Shown: one piece after another, positions 7,749-14,804 of the stretch | Layout: each line of letters starts with the position of its first letter | How positions within the stretch are numbered: position 1 is the first letter of the stretch | Source of the DNA: Parcubacteria group bacterium GW2011_GWA2_37_10 | Lineage (GTDB): Bacteria > Patescibacteriota > Minisyncoccia > Minisyncoccales > Staskawiczbacteraceae | Assembly: GCA_000992015.1 (NCBI GenBank) | Contig: LBSQ01000001.1 | Span: 19,473-51,606 of the forward strand | DNA: 32,134 bases | Direction of reading: 5' to 3' | Made by a program: the position numbers and the translations under genes | The notes under the pieces: generated by a model | Databases searched by the model: none | The model's input: only the letters and a program-made list of their open reading frames with translations | Told to the model about the DNA's origin: nothing

Positions 7749-8905
7749 TTTATTTTTTGCGCTAAACTTATTGCTTCTTTCAAATTTTTAACCACAAATT
7801 CTATTTCCTCTTCTTTCAAATTATTAAAAAGGGGCAGCGCTAATGTTCTTTTACTGACATTTTCTGCTATTGGAAAATCGCCCTCTTTGTATCTAAACTC
7901 TTTTTTATAAAACGGCTGCGAATGGATTGTTTGAAAATAATTTCCGCATTGGATTCCCCTCTCTGCCATCTTTTTAATTATCACATCCCTCTTACCGGAT
8001 AATTTCCCGCTTAATTTTATAACATAAACAAACCAGCTTAATTTGTTTCCGGATTTTACAAAAGGAACTTCAATCCCTTCAATTGATTTCAGCCTTCTAT
8101 TATATATGCCAGCAACTTTTGCCCTTTTACCTAAAATTTCTTTGATCCGCTTCATTTGAGCAATTCCCATGGCGCAGCTCATCTCGTCCAATCTGTAATT
8201 ATAACCCAGCCTTATATGCTCTAACCATTTTCCATTTTTTTTCTCTCTGCCCTGATTTGCCATACTGCGGCAACTCTCTGCAATTTTGCGATTATTAGTT
8301 AGAATCATTCCGCCTTCTCCGGTTGTTATCTGCTTATTTGGATAAAAGGCATAAATTGCGGCATCTCCAAAACTTCCGCATTTTTCGCGCTTAGCGCGTA
8401 GTGAGCCCGTCGAACTATACTCTGACCCCAGCGCTTCGGCTGAATCCTCTATCAAAAATAATTTATGCTTTTTCACAATTTTCTGCAATTCGTTCCAATC
8501 AGCGGGCTGAGAAAAAACATCAACCGCTAAAATTGCCTTTGTTTTTTCGGTAATTTTTTCTTCTATTTTTTTAACGTCAATATTAAAAGTTTTTTCGTCT
8601 ATATCTATGAAAACGGGTTTTGCTTTTTCAAACAAAATACAATTTGACGAAGCTATAAAAGAAAAAGGAGTTGTAATTACCTCGTCTCCGTCTTTAATGC
8701 CCAGCGCCCTTATAATAAGATGCAATCCGCTTGTTCCGCTGTTCACTGCCACGGTAAACTTTACTCCGGCGAAATCAGCCATTATTTTTTCAAACTCTTT
8801 ATATTTTTCTCCCAAACTCAAAGAAGAGGTTTCTAAAACCTCTGCCACGGCTTTCTTCTCTGAATTTGTTATGTCCGGTTTTGACAGCGGAATTTTATAT
8901 TTCAT
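7745..8905 (-). CDS. DegT/DnrJ/EryC1-family sugar aminotransferase
   Basis: A PLP enzyme expected to aminate the 4-keto sugar made by the downstream dehydratase. The protein is 386 residues. Seen: NSGTSGLHLIIRAL (cofactor phosphate binding), EDSAEALGSE (the Asp that contacts the PLP ring), and FYPNKQITTGEGGM with the Schiff-base Lys (K191). Between SE and KCGSFGDAA there is an extra stretch, YSSTGSLRAKRE (about 164-174), encoded by a GC-rich palindromic insert; in homologs the two flanks are separated by only a few residues. It overlaps the acetyltransferase gene upstream by 11 bases and the dehydratase gene downstream by 4. Confidence 0.94.
   Translation of the reverse strand: MKYKIPLSKPDITNSEKKAVAEVLETSSLSLGEKYKEFEKIMADFAGVKFTVAVNSGTSGLHLIIRALGIKDGDEVITTPFSFIASSNCILFEKAKPVFIDIDEKTFNIDVKKIEEKITEKTKAILAVDVFSQPADWNELQKIVKKHKLFLIEDSAEALGSEYSSTGSLRAKREKCGSFGDAAIYAFYPNKQITTGEGGMILTNNRKIAESCRSMANQGREKKNGKWLEHIRLGYNYRLDEMSCAMGIAQMKRIKEILGKRAKVAGIYNRRLKSIEGIEVPFVKSGNKLSWFVYVIKLSGKLSGKRDVIIKKMAERGIQCGNYFQTIHSQPFYKKEFRYKEGDFPIAENVSKRTLALPLFNNLKEEEIEFVVKNLKEAISLAQKIK
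8386..8411. repeat. GC-rich palindromic insert inside the aminotransferase gene
   Basis: A CGCGCT-T-AGCGCG palindrome (8386-8398) followed by TAGTGAGCCCGTCGAAC. It is read in frame as STGSLRAKRE between two conserved aminotransferase blocks. G+C is far higher than in the gene around it. The unit differs in sequence from the repeats in secA, so it belongs to another repeat family. Confidence 0.7.
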
Positions 8906-9299
8906 TTTTGAGAAACTTTATCACTTTTGCCGGCGCGCCATAAGCAATCACATTATCTGGAATGTCTTTGTTGACAAAACTATATGCTCCAATAATAGAA
9001 TTTTCACCAACAGTAACTCCCGGCATAATTGTAGAATGCGTTCCTATTTTGCAATTCTTTTTTAAAACCACTTTTCCTTTTTTATTATCAATTGTAGAAA
9101 CAGAATAAATTGAGCAATGGGACCCAATCTGAACACCAACGGTAATTTCAATCCCGAACTTTGCATTCATATAAGTAAAAGCGCCAATGTCTGTATTTTT
9201 GCCCAATTTAAGATTTTCCGGGTTTTTAACAACCCAATTATATTTTGTCGGTTTGCCGTCTTCTATTTCCGGCGCTAACCAATTTTTAAATCTGCTCAT
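8895..9299 (-). CDS. Hexapeptide-repeat (left-handed beta-helix) acyltransferase
   Basis: Probably transfers an acetyl (or other acyl) group to an amino sugar. The protein is 134 residues, one short LbH domain with repeating I/V-G-x-x turns (LGKNTDIGAF, VGVQIGSHCSI, NCKIGTHSTIMPGVTVGENSIIGAYSFV) ending in the common VIAYGAPAKVIKFL closure. It lacks the N-terminal Rossmann-like domain of PglD. It overlaps the PIG-L gene by 4 bases upstream and the aminotransferase by 11 bases downstream, so acetylation of the amino group introduced by that aminotransferase is a natural guess, though not proven. Confidence 0.88.
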   Translation of the reverse strand: MSRFKNWLAPEIEDGKPTKYNWVVKNPENLKLGKNTDIGAFTYMNAKFGIEITVGVQIGSHCSIYSVSTIDNKKGKVVLKKNCKIGTHSTIMPGVTVGENSIIGAYSFVNKDIPDNVIAYGAPAKVIKFLKNEI

Positions 9300-9964
9300 T
9301 TTATTTCTCTGACGAGCATAAAGGCTTCTGCATATCTTTTGCCGACCTCCATGCCCCTCTTTTGCGCTAATATTTTTATACCTTCTAAAGACCTTGGGTG
9401 AGGATATTCTTTTAATTCTGACTTATAACACTGTATTGCTTTTATTTTATCATCTAAAAAATCTGAAATATTTTCATAATAATTAGGAGTAAAAATATTT
9501 CCTGCGCCTTGGGCTGGATTAGACCATTCTGTTTCAGACAAAACCTCATAACAAAACACTTTTTTAACAGGAGAATCGGGTCTGGGTCTTACTGCCACCA
9601 AAGCGGATTCAGCAACCAGTTTATGGTCTTTATTAATGTCTCCAGAAAACGGTATAAAAACTATTTCCGGCCCTACTTCTTGAACTACTTTTGAGATAGA
9701 GTCATTTAACTTTTTTTGAGAAATTATATCAAGTTTCACTGTCGGAAAATCTAAAAGAAATAATTTGCTAATTCCGAGTGTTTTTACCGACAACTCTATT
9801 TCTTTTTTCCTGTTTGTTATAAATTCTTCTGACCAGTCTGGAGTATATGCCTTAGTGACAATGCAAAGAAAAACCTCGTCCCCTTTTTCTGAATATTTTT
9901 TTATTGTTCCTCCGCAACCCAAAACCTCGTCGTCCGGATGCGGAGCTATTACTAAAATTTTCAT
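9296..9964 (-). CDS. PIG-L/LmbE-family N-deacetylase
   Basis: Zinc-dependent deacetylases of this family act on GlcNAc-type groups. The protein is 222 residues and begins at the ATG at 9964. Seen: the N-terminal zinc and catalytic motif APHPDDEVLGCGGT, and later IFIPFSGDINKDHKLVAESAL with the third zinc-binding His region. It is first in a four-gene unit with acyltransferase, aminotransferase and dehydratase. It could remove an acetyl group that the acyltransferase replaces with another acyl group. The leader is A/T-rich with no Shine-Dalgarno; a promoter candidate lies 29 bases upstream. Confidence 0.92.
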   Translation of the reverse strand: MKILVIAPHPDDEVLGCGGTIKKYSEKGDEVFLCIVTKAYTPDWSEEFITNRKKEIELSVKTLGISKLFLLDFPTVKLDIISQKKLNDSISKVVQEVGPEIVFIPFSGDINKDHKLVAESALVAVRPRPDSPVKKVFCYEVLSETEWSNPAQGAGNIFTPNYYENISDFLDDKIKAIQCYKSELKEYPHPRSLEGIKILAQKRGMEVGKRYAEAFMLVREIK

Positions 9965-9992
9965 AAAAATAACTTATCTTTTTTATTATTCT

Positions 9993-10020
9993 ATATTATC
10001 AGATTTTTGCCTTAAATCAA
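9993..10020 (-). promoter_or_regulatory. Promoter candidate for the PIG-L to dehydratase unit
   Basis: Reverse strand: TTGATT (10015-10020), 16-base spacer, TAATAT (9993-9998) preceded by TGA, giving an extended -10. It lies between the PP2C terminator and the PIG-L ATG, where a new transcript is needed. Confidence 0.5.
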
Positions 10021-10024
10021 CATA

Positions 10025-10063
10025 CAAAAAAAGGCTGATGCCCGACAAGAGACATCAGCTTTT
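10025..10063 (-). terminator. Rho-independent terminator of the PP2C-like gene
   Basis: Reverse strand: GCTGATG / CATCAGC stem around a loop of about 12 bases, followed by seven T. It begins about 5 bases past the stop codon of the PP2C-like gene and isolates that gene from the PIG-L operon. Confidence 0.85.
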
Positions 10064-10067
10064 ACTT

Positions 10068-10946
10068 TTACAACAACTTGATTTCCACTGCAGAAGCCTC
10101 TGGCCAGCCAGTTATATGAGATAGAGAGTCCTCGGTCTCATCTCGCCATTGCAGGACAGTCGGTAAACCACCACTCGCGTAAAGACTCCAAACATTCAAA
10201 GCCGTTCCTTCTTTGCGCGCGGGATTCATCGCCGCTGAAGTAAGCAAACCGTCACTGCCCAGTAGAATAAACTGCGGACGAGATAAACAGTTGATTTTCT
10301 TTACCATCCAGCACTCTTTCAGGGCCGGATCGCCGTTTAACAGGGGATATCCGCCCTTCCCGATGTTCTTGTTGGCGCAACGGATTTTCCTGGCTGAAAA
10401 GATCGGAAAGTAGATATCCCAAGCGCGGCCTTTGTCACCCTCTGTCTGCTTAAAACACTCCGCGATAGTAGCATTCGCTTCCTGCTCGTCTTTGAAAGCG
10501 GCCTGGTCAAACCCGGTAAGAAAAGATATACTATCGTTATACTTGACAAGGGCAAAACAATCCCCAGCGATAACGAAGGTAATTTTTGCCGGACCGAAAT
10601 GGCAAACAGCAAAGCTTGCCCCGCCAACATCTTGCCCCCTTGTAGGATCCTTTCCCTGAACATTGTGGGCCCGGCGAATTCGGCTGTTAGCATTAAGCGC
10701 AAATTCCTCAACATCAACCGGAGCGGACACAGACATCCCAGCCGAACAAAACTCTTTTGTCGCCACTTGTCCTCCGGTAAGACCTCCAGGATATATCAGC
10801 GGCGGATTGCTGGGGCTGTATCCAGCTGAAACACCATCAGATACCCCGAAAAGACCTGCCTGCGCGTTGACGAAAGCCCCATCTTCTTTAGGCGCTTTTT
10901 CGTCAGATGGCGCTCTGTAGAAAGACTTTGCTGAAAAAAATTTCAC
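10068..10946 (-). CDS. PP2C-like serine/threonine phosphatase domain protein, foreign composition
   Basis: The PP2C (PPM) family removes phosphate from Ser/Thr using two metal ions. The protein is 292 residues from a GTG at 10946, preceded by a clear AGAGG. Visible PP2C landmarks in order: ED (21-22), GVSDG (34-38), GGASFAVCHF (108-117), a buried strand ending IAGD (126-129), and LLGSDGL (D232). The final family Asp-Asn is replaced by Glu-Ala in PEASAV (282-287), so metal binding at that site may be altered. No membrane segment or signal peptide is seen. It is a single-gene unit with its own promoter and terminator. One sampled line (10621-10680) has 34 G+C in 60, far above the glycan genes. 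Family call from motifs only; substrate unknown. Confidence 0.7.
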   Translation of the reverse strand: MKFFSAKSFYRAPSDEKAPKEDGAFVNAQAGLFGVSDGVSAGYSPSNPPLIYPGGLTGGQVATKEFCSAGMSVSAPVDVEEFALNANSRIRRAHNVQGKDPTRGQDVGGASFAVCHFGPAKITFVIAGDCFALVKYNDSISFLTGFDQAAFKDEQEANATIAECFKQTEGDKGRAWDIYFPIFSARKIRCANKNIGKGGYPLLNGDPALKECWMVKKINCLSRPQFILLGSDGLLTSAAMNPARKEGTALNVWSLYASGGLPTVLQWRDETEDSLSHITGWPEASAVEIKLL

Positions 10947-11005
10947 CTGAAACCTCTCTTTCTATGGGTTGGTGGATAGTTGCATATTTTCAAAAATCTA
11001 CTAAC

Positions 11006-11034
11006 ATCCTATAATAAAATTATAAATTTGTCAA
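11006..11034 (-). promoter_or_regulatory. Promoter of the PP2C-like gene (TTGACA-N17-TAGGAT)
   Basis: Reverse strand: perfect TTGACA (11029-11034), 17-base AT-rich spacer, TAGGAT (11006-11011), then about 50 bases of leader and a strong Shine-Dalgarno before the GTG. It matches the promoter of the Nudix-like gene in spacing and all but one base of the two boxes. Confidence 0.65.
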
Positions 11035-11050
11035 TCATTGACTCCTGCAT

Positions 11051-11752
11051 TTACACTTTATCGGCGGAATTAATAATTTCCAAACTTTTCGGACCGCAAT
11101 TAAATAATAAGTCAATTACGGAAAGGTTTTCTAAAAACGGCGCAAATCTTTGAGAATAAACCGGGTGCTCAAATTCTGAAAAAATAAGTTTGAGATTGTT
11201 TTTTTTCAACTTTTCTTCCTCAATATAAAGTTTCCCTCCAACCCCCGAAAAATAGGTATCAGCCTTAAATTTTTTGCATAATTCAATTATCAAATCGGTT
11301 TTATGGCCTTTAAAATCAAAGCCTGAACTTTTAATAATGGGGGTCTTAATTTCTAACTTTTCTTCCAAATAGCAAATAATGTTTTCATTTAAATCAGAAA
11401 GTTTTTGCCATTTTTGGGAATATAGTTTTTCAAAAAAATCACAATAAACATCAAAAAATGGGGTTTTTTTATAGTTAAAATAAATGGTTTTCCAGTGCTG
11501 TCTTGCCCAAGGGATGGAGTTATCTATTTCTACTTCATTTATTTTTTGATATCCTTTACCACTAGTGACAACCGGCACCGTGAGCCAAAGCCACCCCTGA
11601 GAGTTAGAAGAAGTTCTAATCCGATTCCTATTCTGAAAACTTCCATCGTAAAACTGAACATGGTCAACTAAAATAAACTTGTCAGCCTTTGCTATTTTAT
11701 AAAAAAAGCCGAGGTAAGGAAGGTATTCTGGCTGATGCGCTGAAATAATCAT
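11051..11752 (-). CDS. WbqC-family protein
   Basis: WbqC-like proteins occur in O-antigen and other glycan clusters; their reaction is not well defined in my knowledge. The protein is 233 residues. The family signature is at the N-terminus: ISAHQPEYLPYLGFFYKI, then DHVQFYDGSFQNRNRI and GWLWLTVPV. A later SGFDFKGHKTDLIIELCK and DTYFSGVGGKLYIEEEKL also fit the family. It overlaps the upstream sugar transferase gene by 4 bases, so it is the last gene of that transcript. The PP2C-like unit begins right after it. Confidence 0.9.
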   Translation of the reverse strand: MIISAHQPEYLPYLGFFYKIAKADKFILVDHVQFYDGSFQNRNRIRTSSNSQGWLWLTVPVVTSGKGYQKINEVEIDNSIPWARQHWKTIYFNYKKTPFFDVYCDFFEKLYSQKWQKLSDLNENIICYLEEKLEIKTPIIKSSGFDFKGHKTDLIIELCKKFKADTYFSGVGGKLYIEEEKLKKNNLKLIFSEFEHPVYSQRFAPFLENLSVIDLLFNCGPKSLEIINSADKV

Positions 11753-12372
11753 TTTATGTTTGTTGGTGGAGGGAGATTAATCCCATCTTTGCCATAAACT
11801 CCTTTTCTGGAAAGAACGGCAAAAAAACCAATAAATAATATTTTAAAATCCAGCCATAAAGACTGGTTATCAACATACCATGCATCATATTCTAATCTTT
11901 TTTCCCACGACACCAGCCCCCTGCCCTTAATATCCACCAGGCAGACCAATCCAGGTTTTACTAATAATCTTTTCTTCCATAATTCATTTAAAAAACTGTC
12001 TTGATTCGGATACCTAGGCAATGGCCTTGGTCCGACCAAACCCATATCTCCTTTGATTATATTAATCAACTGTGGCCATTCGTCAAGCGTCCATTCCCTT
12101 AAAAATTTACCTAATTTTGTTATCCGAAAATCATTTTCCGCAGAAGCCAAACCTAGCCCCATATTCTCCGCGTTTCCTACCATTGTCCTAAATTTCCAAA
12201 TTCTAAATATCTTCCCGTTTTTGCCTAACCTTTCTTGTTTAAAAAACACCGGTCCTTTTGAATCCAATTTTATTAGAATAGCCATAAAAACAAAAACAGG
12301 ACTTAAAATAATAAATATGATTAAGGCCGGTAGAAAGTTTGCCGAATTTCTAACAAATTCCTGAAAATTCAT
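11749..12372 (-). CDS. Initiating sugar-phosphate transferase (bacterial sugar transferase family)
   Basis: Transfers the first sugar phosphate from a nucleotide sugar to undecaprenyl phosphate, starting glycan assembly on the inner face of the membrane. The protein is 207 residues, the short single-domain (PglC/WbaP-core) form. It has one hydrophobic N-terminal segment (FLPALIIFIILSPVFVFMAI), then the signature FFKQERLGKNGKIFRIWKFRTM, LREWTLDEWPQLINIIKGDMGLVGPRPL with the catalytic Asp-Glu, and a C-terminal KPGL motif. The full-length polyprenyl HPT extra domain is missing. The PglF-like dehydratase gene nearby suggests that its donor could be the modified sugar, but this is inference. Confidence 0.95.
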   Translation of the reverse strand: MNFQEFVRNSANFLPALIIFIILSPVFVFMAILIKLDSKGPVFFKQERLGKNGKIFRIWKFRTMVGNAENMGLGLASAENDFRITKLGKFLREWTLDEWPQLINIIKGDMGLVGPRPLPRYPNQDSFLNELWKKRLLVKPGLVCLVDIKGRGLVSWEKRLEYDAWYVDNQSLWLDFKILFIGFFAVLSRKGVYGKDGINLPPPTNIK

Positions 12373-13538
12373 TTTATTTTTTTATCAATAAGCCGCTGAT
12401 ATTCATTTTTTAATCTGTCTAAAACCAATTCATGGCTAAATTCCTTTAAAATCTTTTCTCTGCCGCGCTTGCCCATTTCTTTTGCTATATCCGGGTTGTC
12501 TAAAATGTATAAAATTGCCTCGGTCAGTTTTTCCACATTTTTTACCGGGACCAAAATCCCTGTCTCTCCATTGCTGACCGCCTCAGGGCATCCTCCGGTG
12601 TTGCACGCTATCACCGGTATTTCCATTGAAGACGCTTCTAAAATTGACGCCCCCACTCCTTCTCTGTGAGTTGGTAAAACAAATATATCCATTAATGGAT
12701 ATATTTCATCAACATCGCTTCTTTCTCCTAGAAAAATTACATTTTTTTCTATACCGTATTCTTTGACAACTTCAAGGTCCACTTTATCTTTTTTTTCAGG
12801 CTCTCTTGGACCAACAATCAGGAGCTGGGTATCGGGAAATTTACTAATCGCATGCTTAAATGATTCAAAAAGTTCAAGGTAGCCTTTTTCTTCAACTAGT
12901 CTGGCCACAATGCCGATGACTTTTTTATCTAAGCCTATTCTAAGCCGCTTCTTTTTATTTATAATAAATTTTTCAGAAAATCTTTCGGGATTAAATCTGC
13001 CGGTATCAATGTCTCTGCCCAAATATTTTAACAAATCTGGCCTGCAAATTCTTTCTTCAATTGCTTTTCTAACCACATCTTTGCTCACGGAAAAAATGAC
13101 ATCGGAATACTTAGCTGTAAATCTTTGCAAAAAAGTGAAAAACTTTCTTTGCGTCCAACGCGTATCCGGCGAAAGGTCAAACCCATGCAAAGTATCCATA
13201 ATAATTGGGACGCCGGCTAATTTTGCGGCTAATTGGCCATAGATTTCAGGTTTTGGAGTGTGAGTATGAACTATATCAAACTTCTCTTTTTTGAAATATA
13301 AAAACAGTTGAAAAAAGGCGACTATGTCTGCGCGTGGAGAAAATGACCTTCTCTTAAATCTTATGGTTTTTACCTTAATGCCGCTCTGCCCGATGTCTTT
13401 AATCCATTTCCCCTCAGAGCAGATGGCTGAAACATCGTATCCTTGCTTCTGCAAAAATTTCAGCTGATTCAAAAGCATAAACTTTAAAGTAATATCAACT
13501 GAAGCAACACAGCAAACTTTAATTTTTTTATGTTCCAT
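12369..13538 (-). CDS. Glycosyltransferase family 4
   Basis: A retaining GT-B glycosyltransferase acting on the lipid-linked glycan. The protein is 389 residues with an N-terminal acceptor domain (FDIVHTHTPKPEIYGQLAAKLAG) and a C-terminal donor-binding domain. The latter contains IGIVARLVEEKGYLELFESF and the E-x7-E motif EGVGASILEASSMEIPVIACN followed by GGCPEAV. It overlaps the sugar transferase downstream by 4 bases and the epimerase remnant upstream by 11. Its position next to the initiating transferase makes it a candidate for adding the second sugar. Confidence 0.95.
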   Translation of the reverse strand: MEHKKIKVCCVASVDITLKFMLLNQLKFLQKQGYDVSAICSEGKWIKDIGQSGIKVKTIRFKRRSFSPRADIVAFFQLFLYFKKEKFDIVHTHTPKPEIYGQLAAKLAGVPIIMDTLHGFDLSPDTRWTQRKFFTFLQRFTAKYSDVIFSVSKDVVRKAIEERICRPDLLKYLGRDIDTGRFNPERFSEKFIINKKKRLRIGLDKKVIGIVARLVEEKGYLELFESFKHAISKFPDTQLLIVGPREPEKKDKVDLEVVKEYGIEKNVIFLGERSDVDEIYPLMDIFVLPTHREGVGASILEASSMEIPVIACNTGGCPEAVSNGETGILVPVKNVEKLTEAILYILDNPDIAKEMGKRGREKILKEFSHELVLDRLKNEYQRLIDKKIK

Positions 13539-13913
13539 ATTTTAGCGTAGCGATATAATTTTCAGCATACCATTTAATCGACAGAGATATTCCTTTTTTA
13601 AGAAAATAATTTGGCTTATACCCTAAAATCATTTTTGCTTTTGAAATATCTGCAACAAATTTTACCACCTCTCCCTTTCGGTTGCCTCTTATGATTATTT
13701 TACTTTTACTGTTTAATTCTTTCTTTATAATTTCGGCGGCTTTAACCAATTTCTCGCCTTTGCCTCCGGCAACATTAAAAATATCGTTATGAATTACCAA
13801 ATCAAAATCAACGGGCAATTTTGCGATATCGCTTTTATTAGAAGTTTTTCAAAAAGTCTGGTGCCAATAGTTCCGCTTGAACCGGTTATTAAAATTTTTT
13901 TAATTCTCTCCAT
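13528..13913 (-). pseudogene. Decayed NAD-dependent sugar epimerase
   Basis: Starting at an ATG at 13913, the reverse strand reads MERIKKILITGSSGTIGTRLFEKLL, the N-terminal Rossmann strand and GxxGxxG of an extended SDR epimerase. It then changes frame. The next frame continues as KSDIAKLPVDFDLVIH, typical of the middle of the NAD domain, and jumps straight to NDIFNVAGGKGEKLVKAAEII and the C-terminal family end (DISKAKMILGYKPNYFLKKGISLSIKWY). About 60% of a normal epimerase of about 300 residues is missing, including Ser-Tyr-Lys. The track's 96-residue ORF is only the second fragment. This is a gene remnant with at least two deletions and one frameshift. Confidence 0.82.
13540..13563. repeat. 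Dispersed motif copy 2 (TTTTAGCGTAGCGATATAA)
   Basis: Second copy of the motif also found at 3214 and 26105. Here it forms the last codons (NYIATLKYG) of the epimerase remnant, just upstream of the GT4 start. Confidence 0.55.
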
Positions 13914-14782
13914 TATTTTTTGCTTCGACAAAACGGCAATCTAAACATAAACGCCCGTGATTTAACTAACGTCAAGCGCAACTTCTGTTTTTGCTTATAT
14001 GGCAAAAAAGAATAAAAAAAGCTTGCCCAGCAAAGTAAAATAGCTTTTTTATAACTCGGGTAATCATTTTTGTATTGCTTCCTCATTTTTATATTAAGCC
14101 ATATTTTTCTTCGCGAGCTGTTCTTTCTGGAGAAAAATATTTCACTGCCTTCTTTTTCCAAATAATAAATAAAATATTCCTGAAAATTATAAAATTTAGA
14201 TATTTTGCCCATTTTAAGCCACAAATCTAAATCAGCCGAATAATCAAACAATGCGTTGTAACCTGCGGCTTTTTCCCAAATATCCTTCCTAAAAAGAGCC
14301 GAGCTGTGAGCAATCAGATTATTAGCAGAAAGTATTGATTTTCTAATTTCTCTGTCATGCTCCGGAAATACAAACCTCGCAATTTCATTATTCTTTATAT
14401 CTATTTTTATCATGCCTCCGCCGACTAATCCATAATCATTATTTTTTTCCATAAATTCTACTTGCTTTTTAATTTTTTGGGAATCAATCCAAATATCATC
14501 GTCGTCTAAATTGGCGATATATTTTCCCTTAGTCGCCCTTATTGCTTTATTCAAGCTTTTGTACGAACCTATGTTACTCTTGTTCTTGAAACTTCTAATC
14601 CGCGAATCTTTTTTCAAATACTCAAAAATTATTTTGGGAGTGTCGTCAGTTGAACAATCGTCCGTTATAATCAGCTCTATATTTTTATAGGTTTGCCCCA
14701 ATACGCTGTCAATCGCTTTTTTTATATACTTTGCCCCATTATAGGTAGATATAACAGCTGAGACTAATGGTTGTTGACTCAT
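13913..14782 (-). CDS. Glycosyltransferase family 2
   Basis: An inverting GT-A glycosyltransferase. The protein is 289 residues. Seen: SAVISTYNGAKYIKKAIDSVLGQTYKNIELIITDDCSTDDT (nucleotide-binding N-terminus, quoted here as family pattern), KYIANLDDDDIW (the DxD metal motif) and HSSALFRKDIWEKAAGYNALFDYSADLDLWLKM (acceptor-side ED-like motif). There is no membrane segment, though the basic C-terminus could bind the membrane surface. Its stop overlaps the ATG of the epimerase remnant, so the remnant is still inside the transcript. Confidence 0.95.
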   Translation of the reverse strand: MSQQPLVSAVISTYNGAKYIKKAIDSVLGQTYKNIELIITDDCSTDDTPKIIFEYLKKDSRIRSFKNKSNIGSYKSLNKAIRATKGKYIANLDDDDIWIDSQKIKKQVEFMEKNNDYGLVGGGMIKIDIKNNEIARFVFPEHDREIRKSILSANNLIAHSSALFRKDIWEKAAGYNALFDYSADLDLWLKMGKISKFYNFQEYFIYYLEKEGSEIFFSRKNSSRRKIWLNIKMRKQYKNDYPSYKKAILLCWASFFYSFLPYKQKQKLRLTLVKSRAFMFRLPFCRSKK

Positions 14783-14804
14783 TTTATTAACTTACTATCG
14801 CGGG

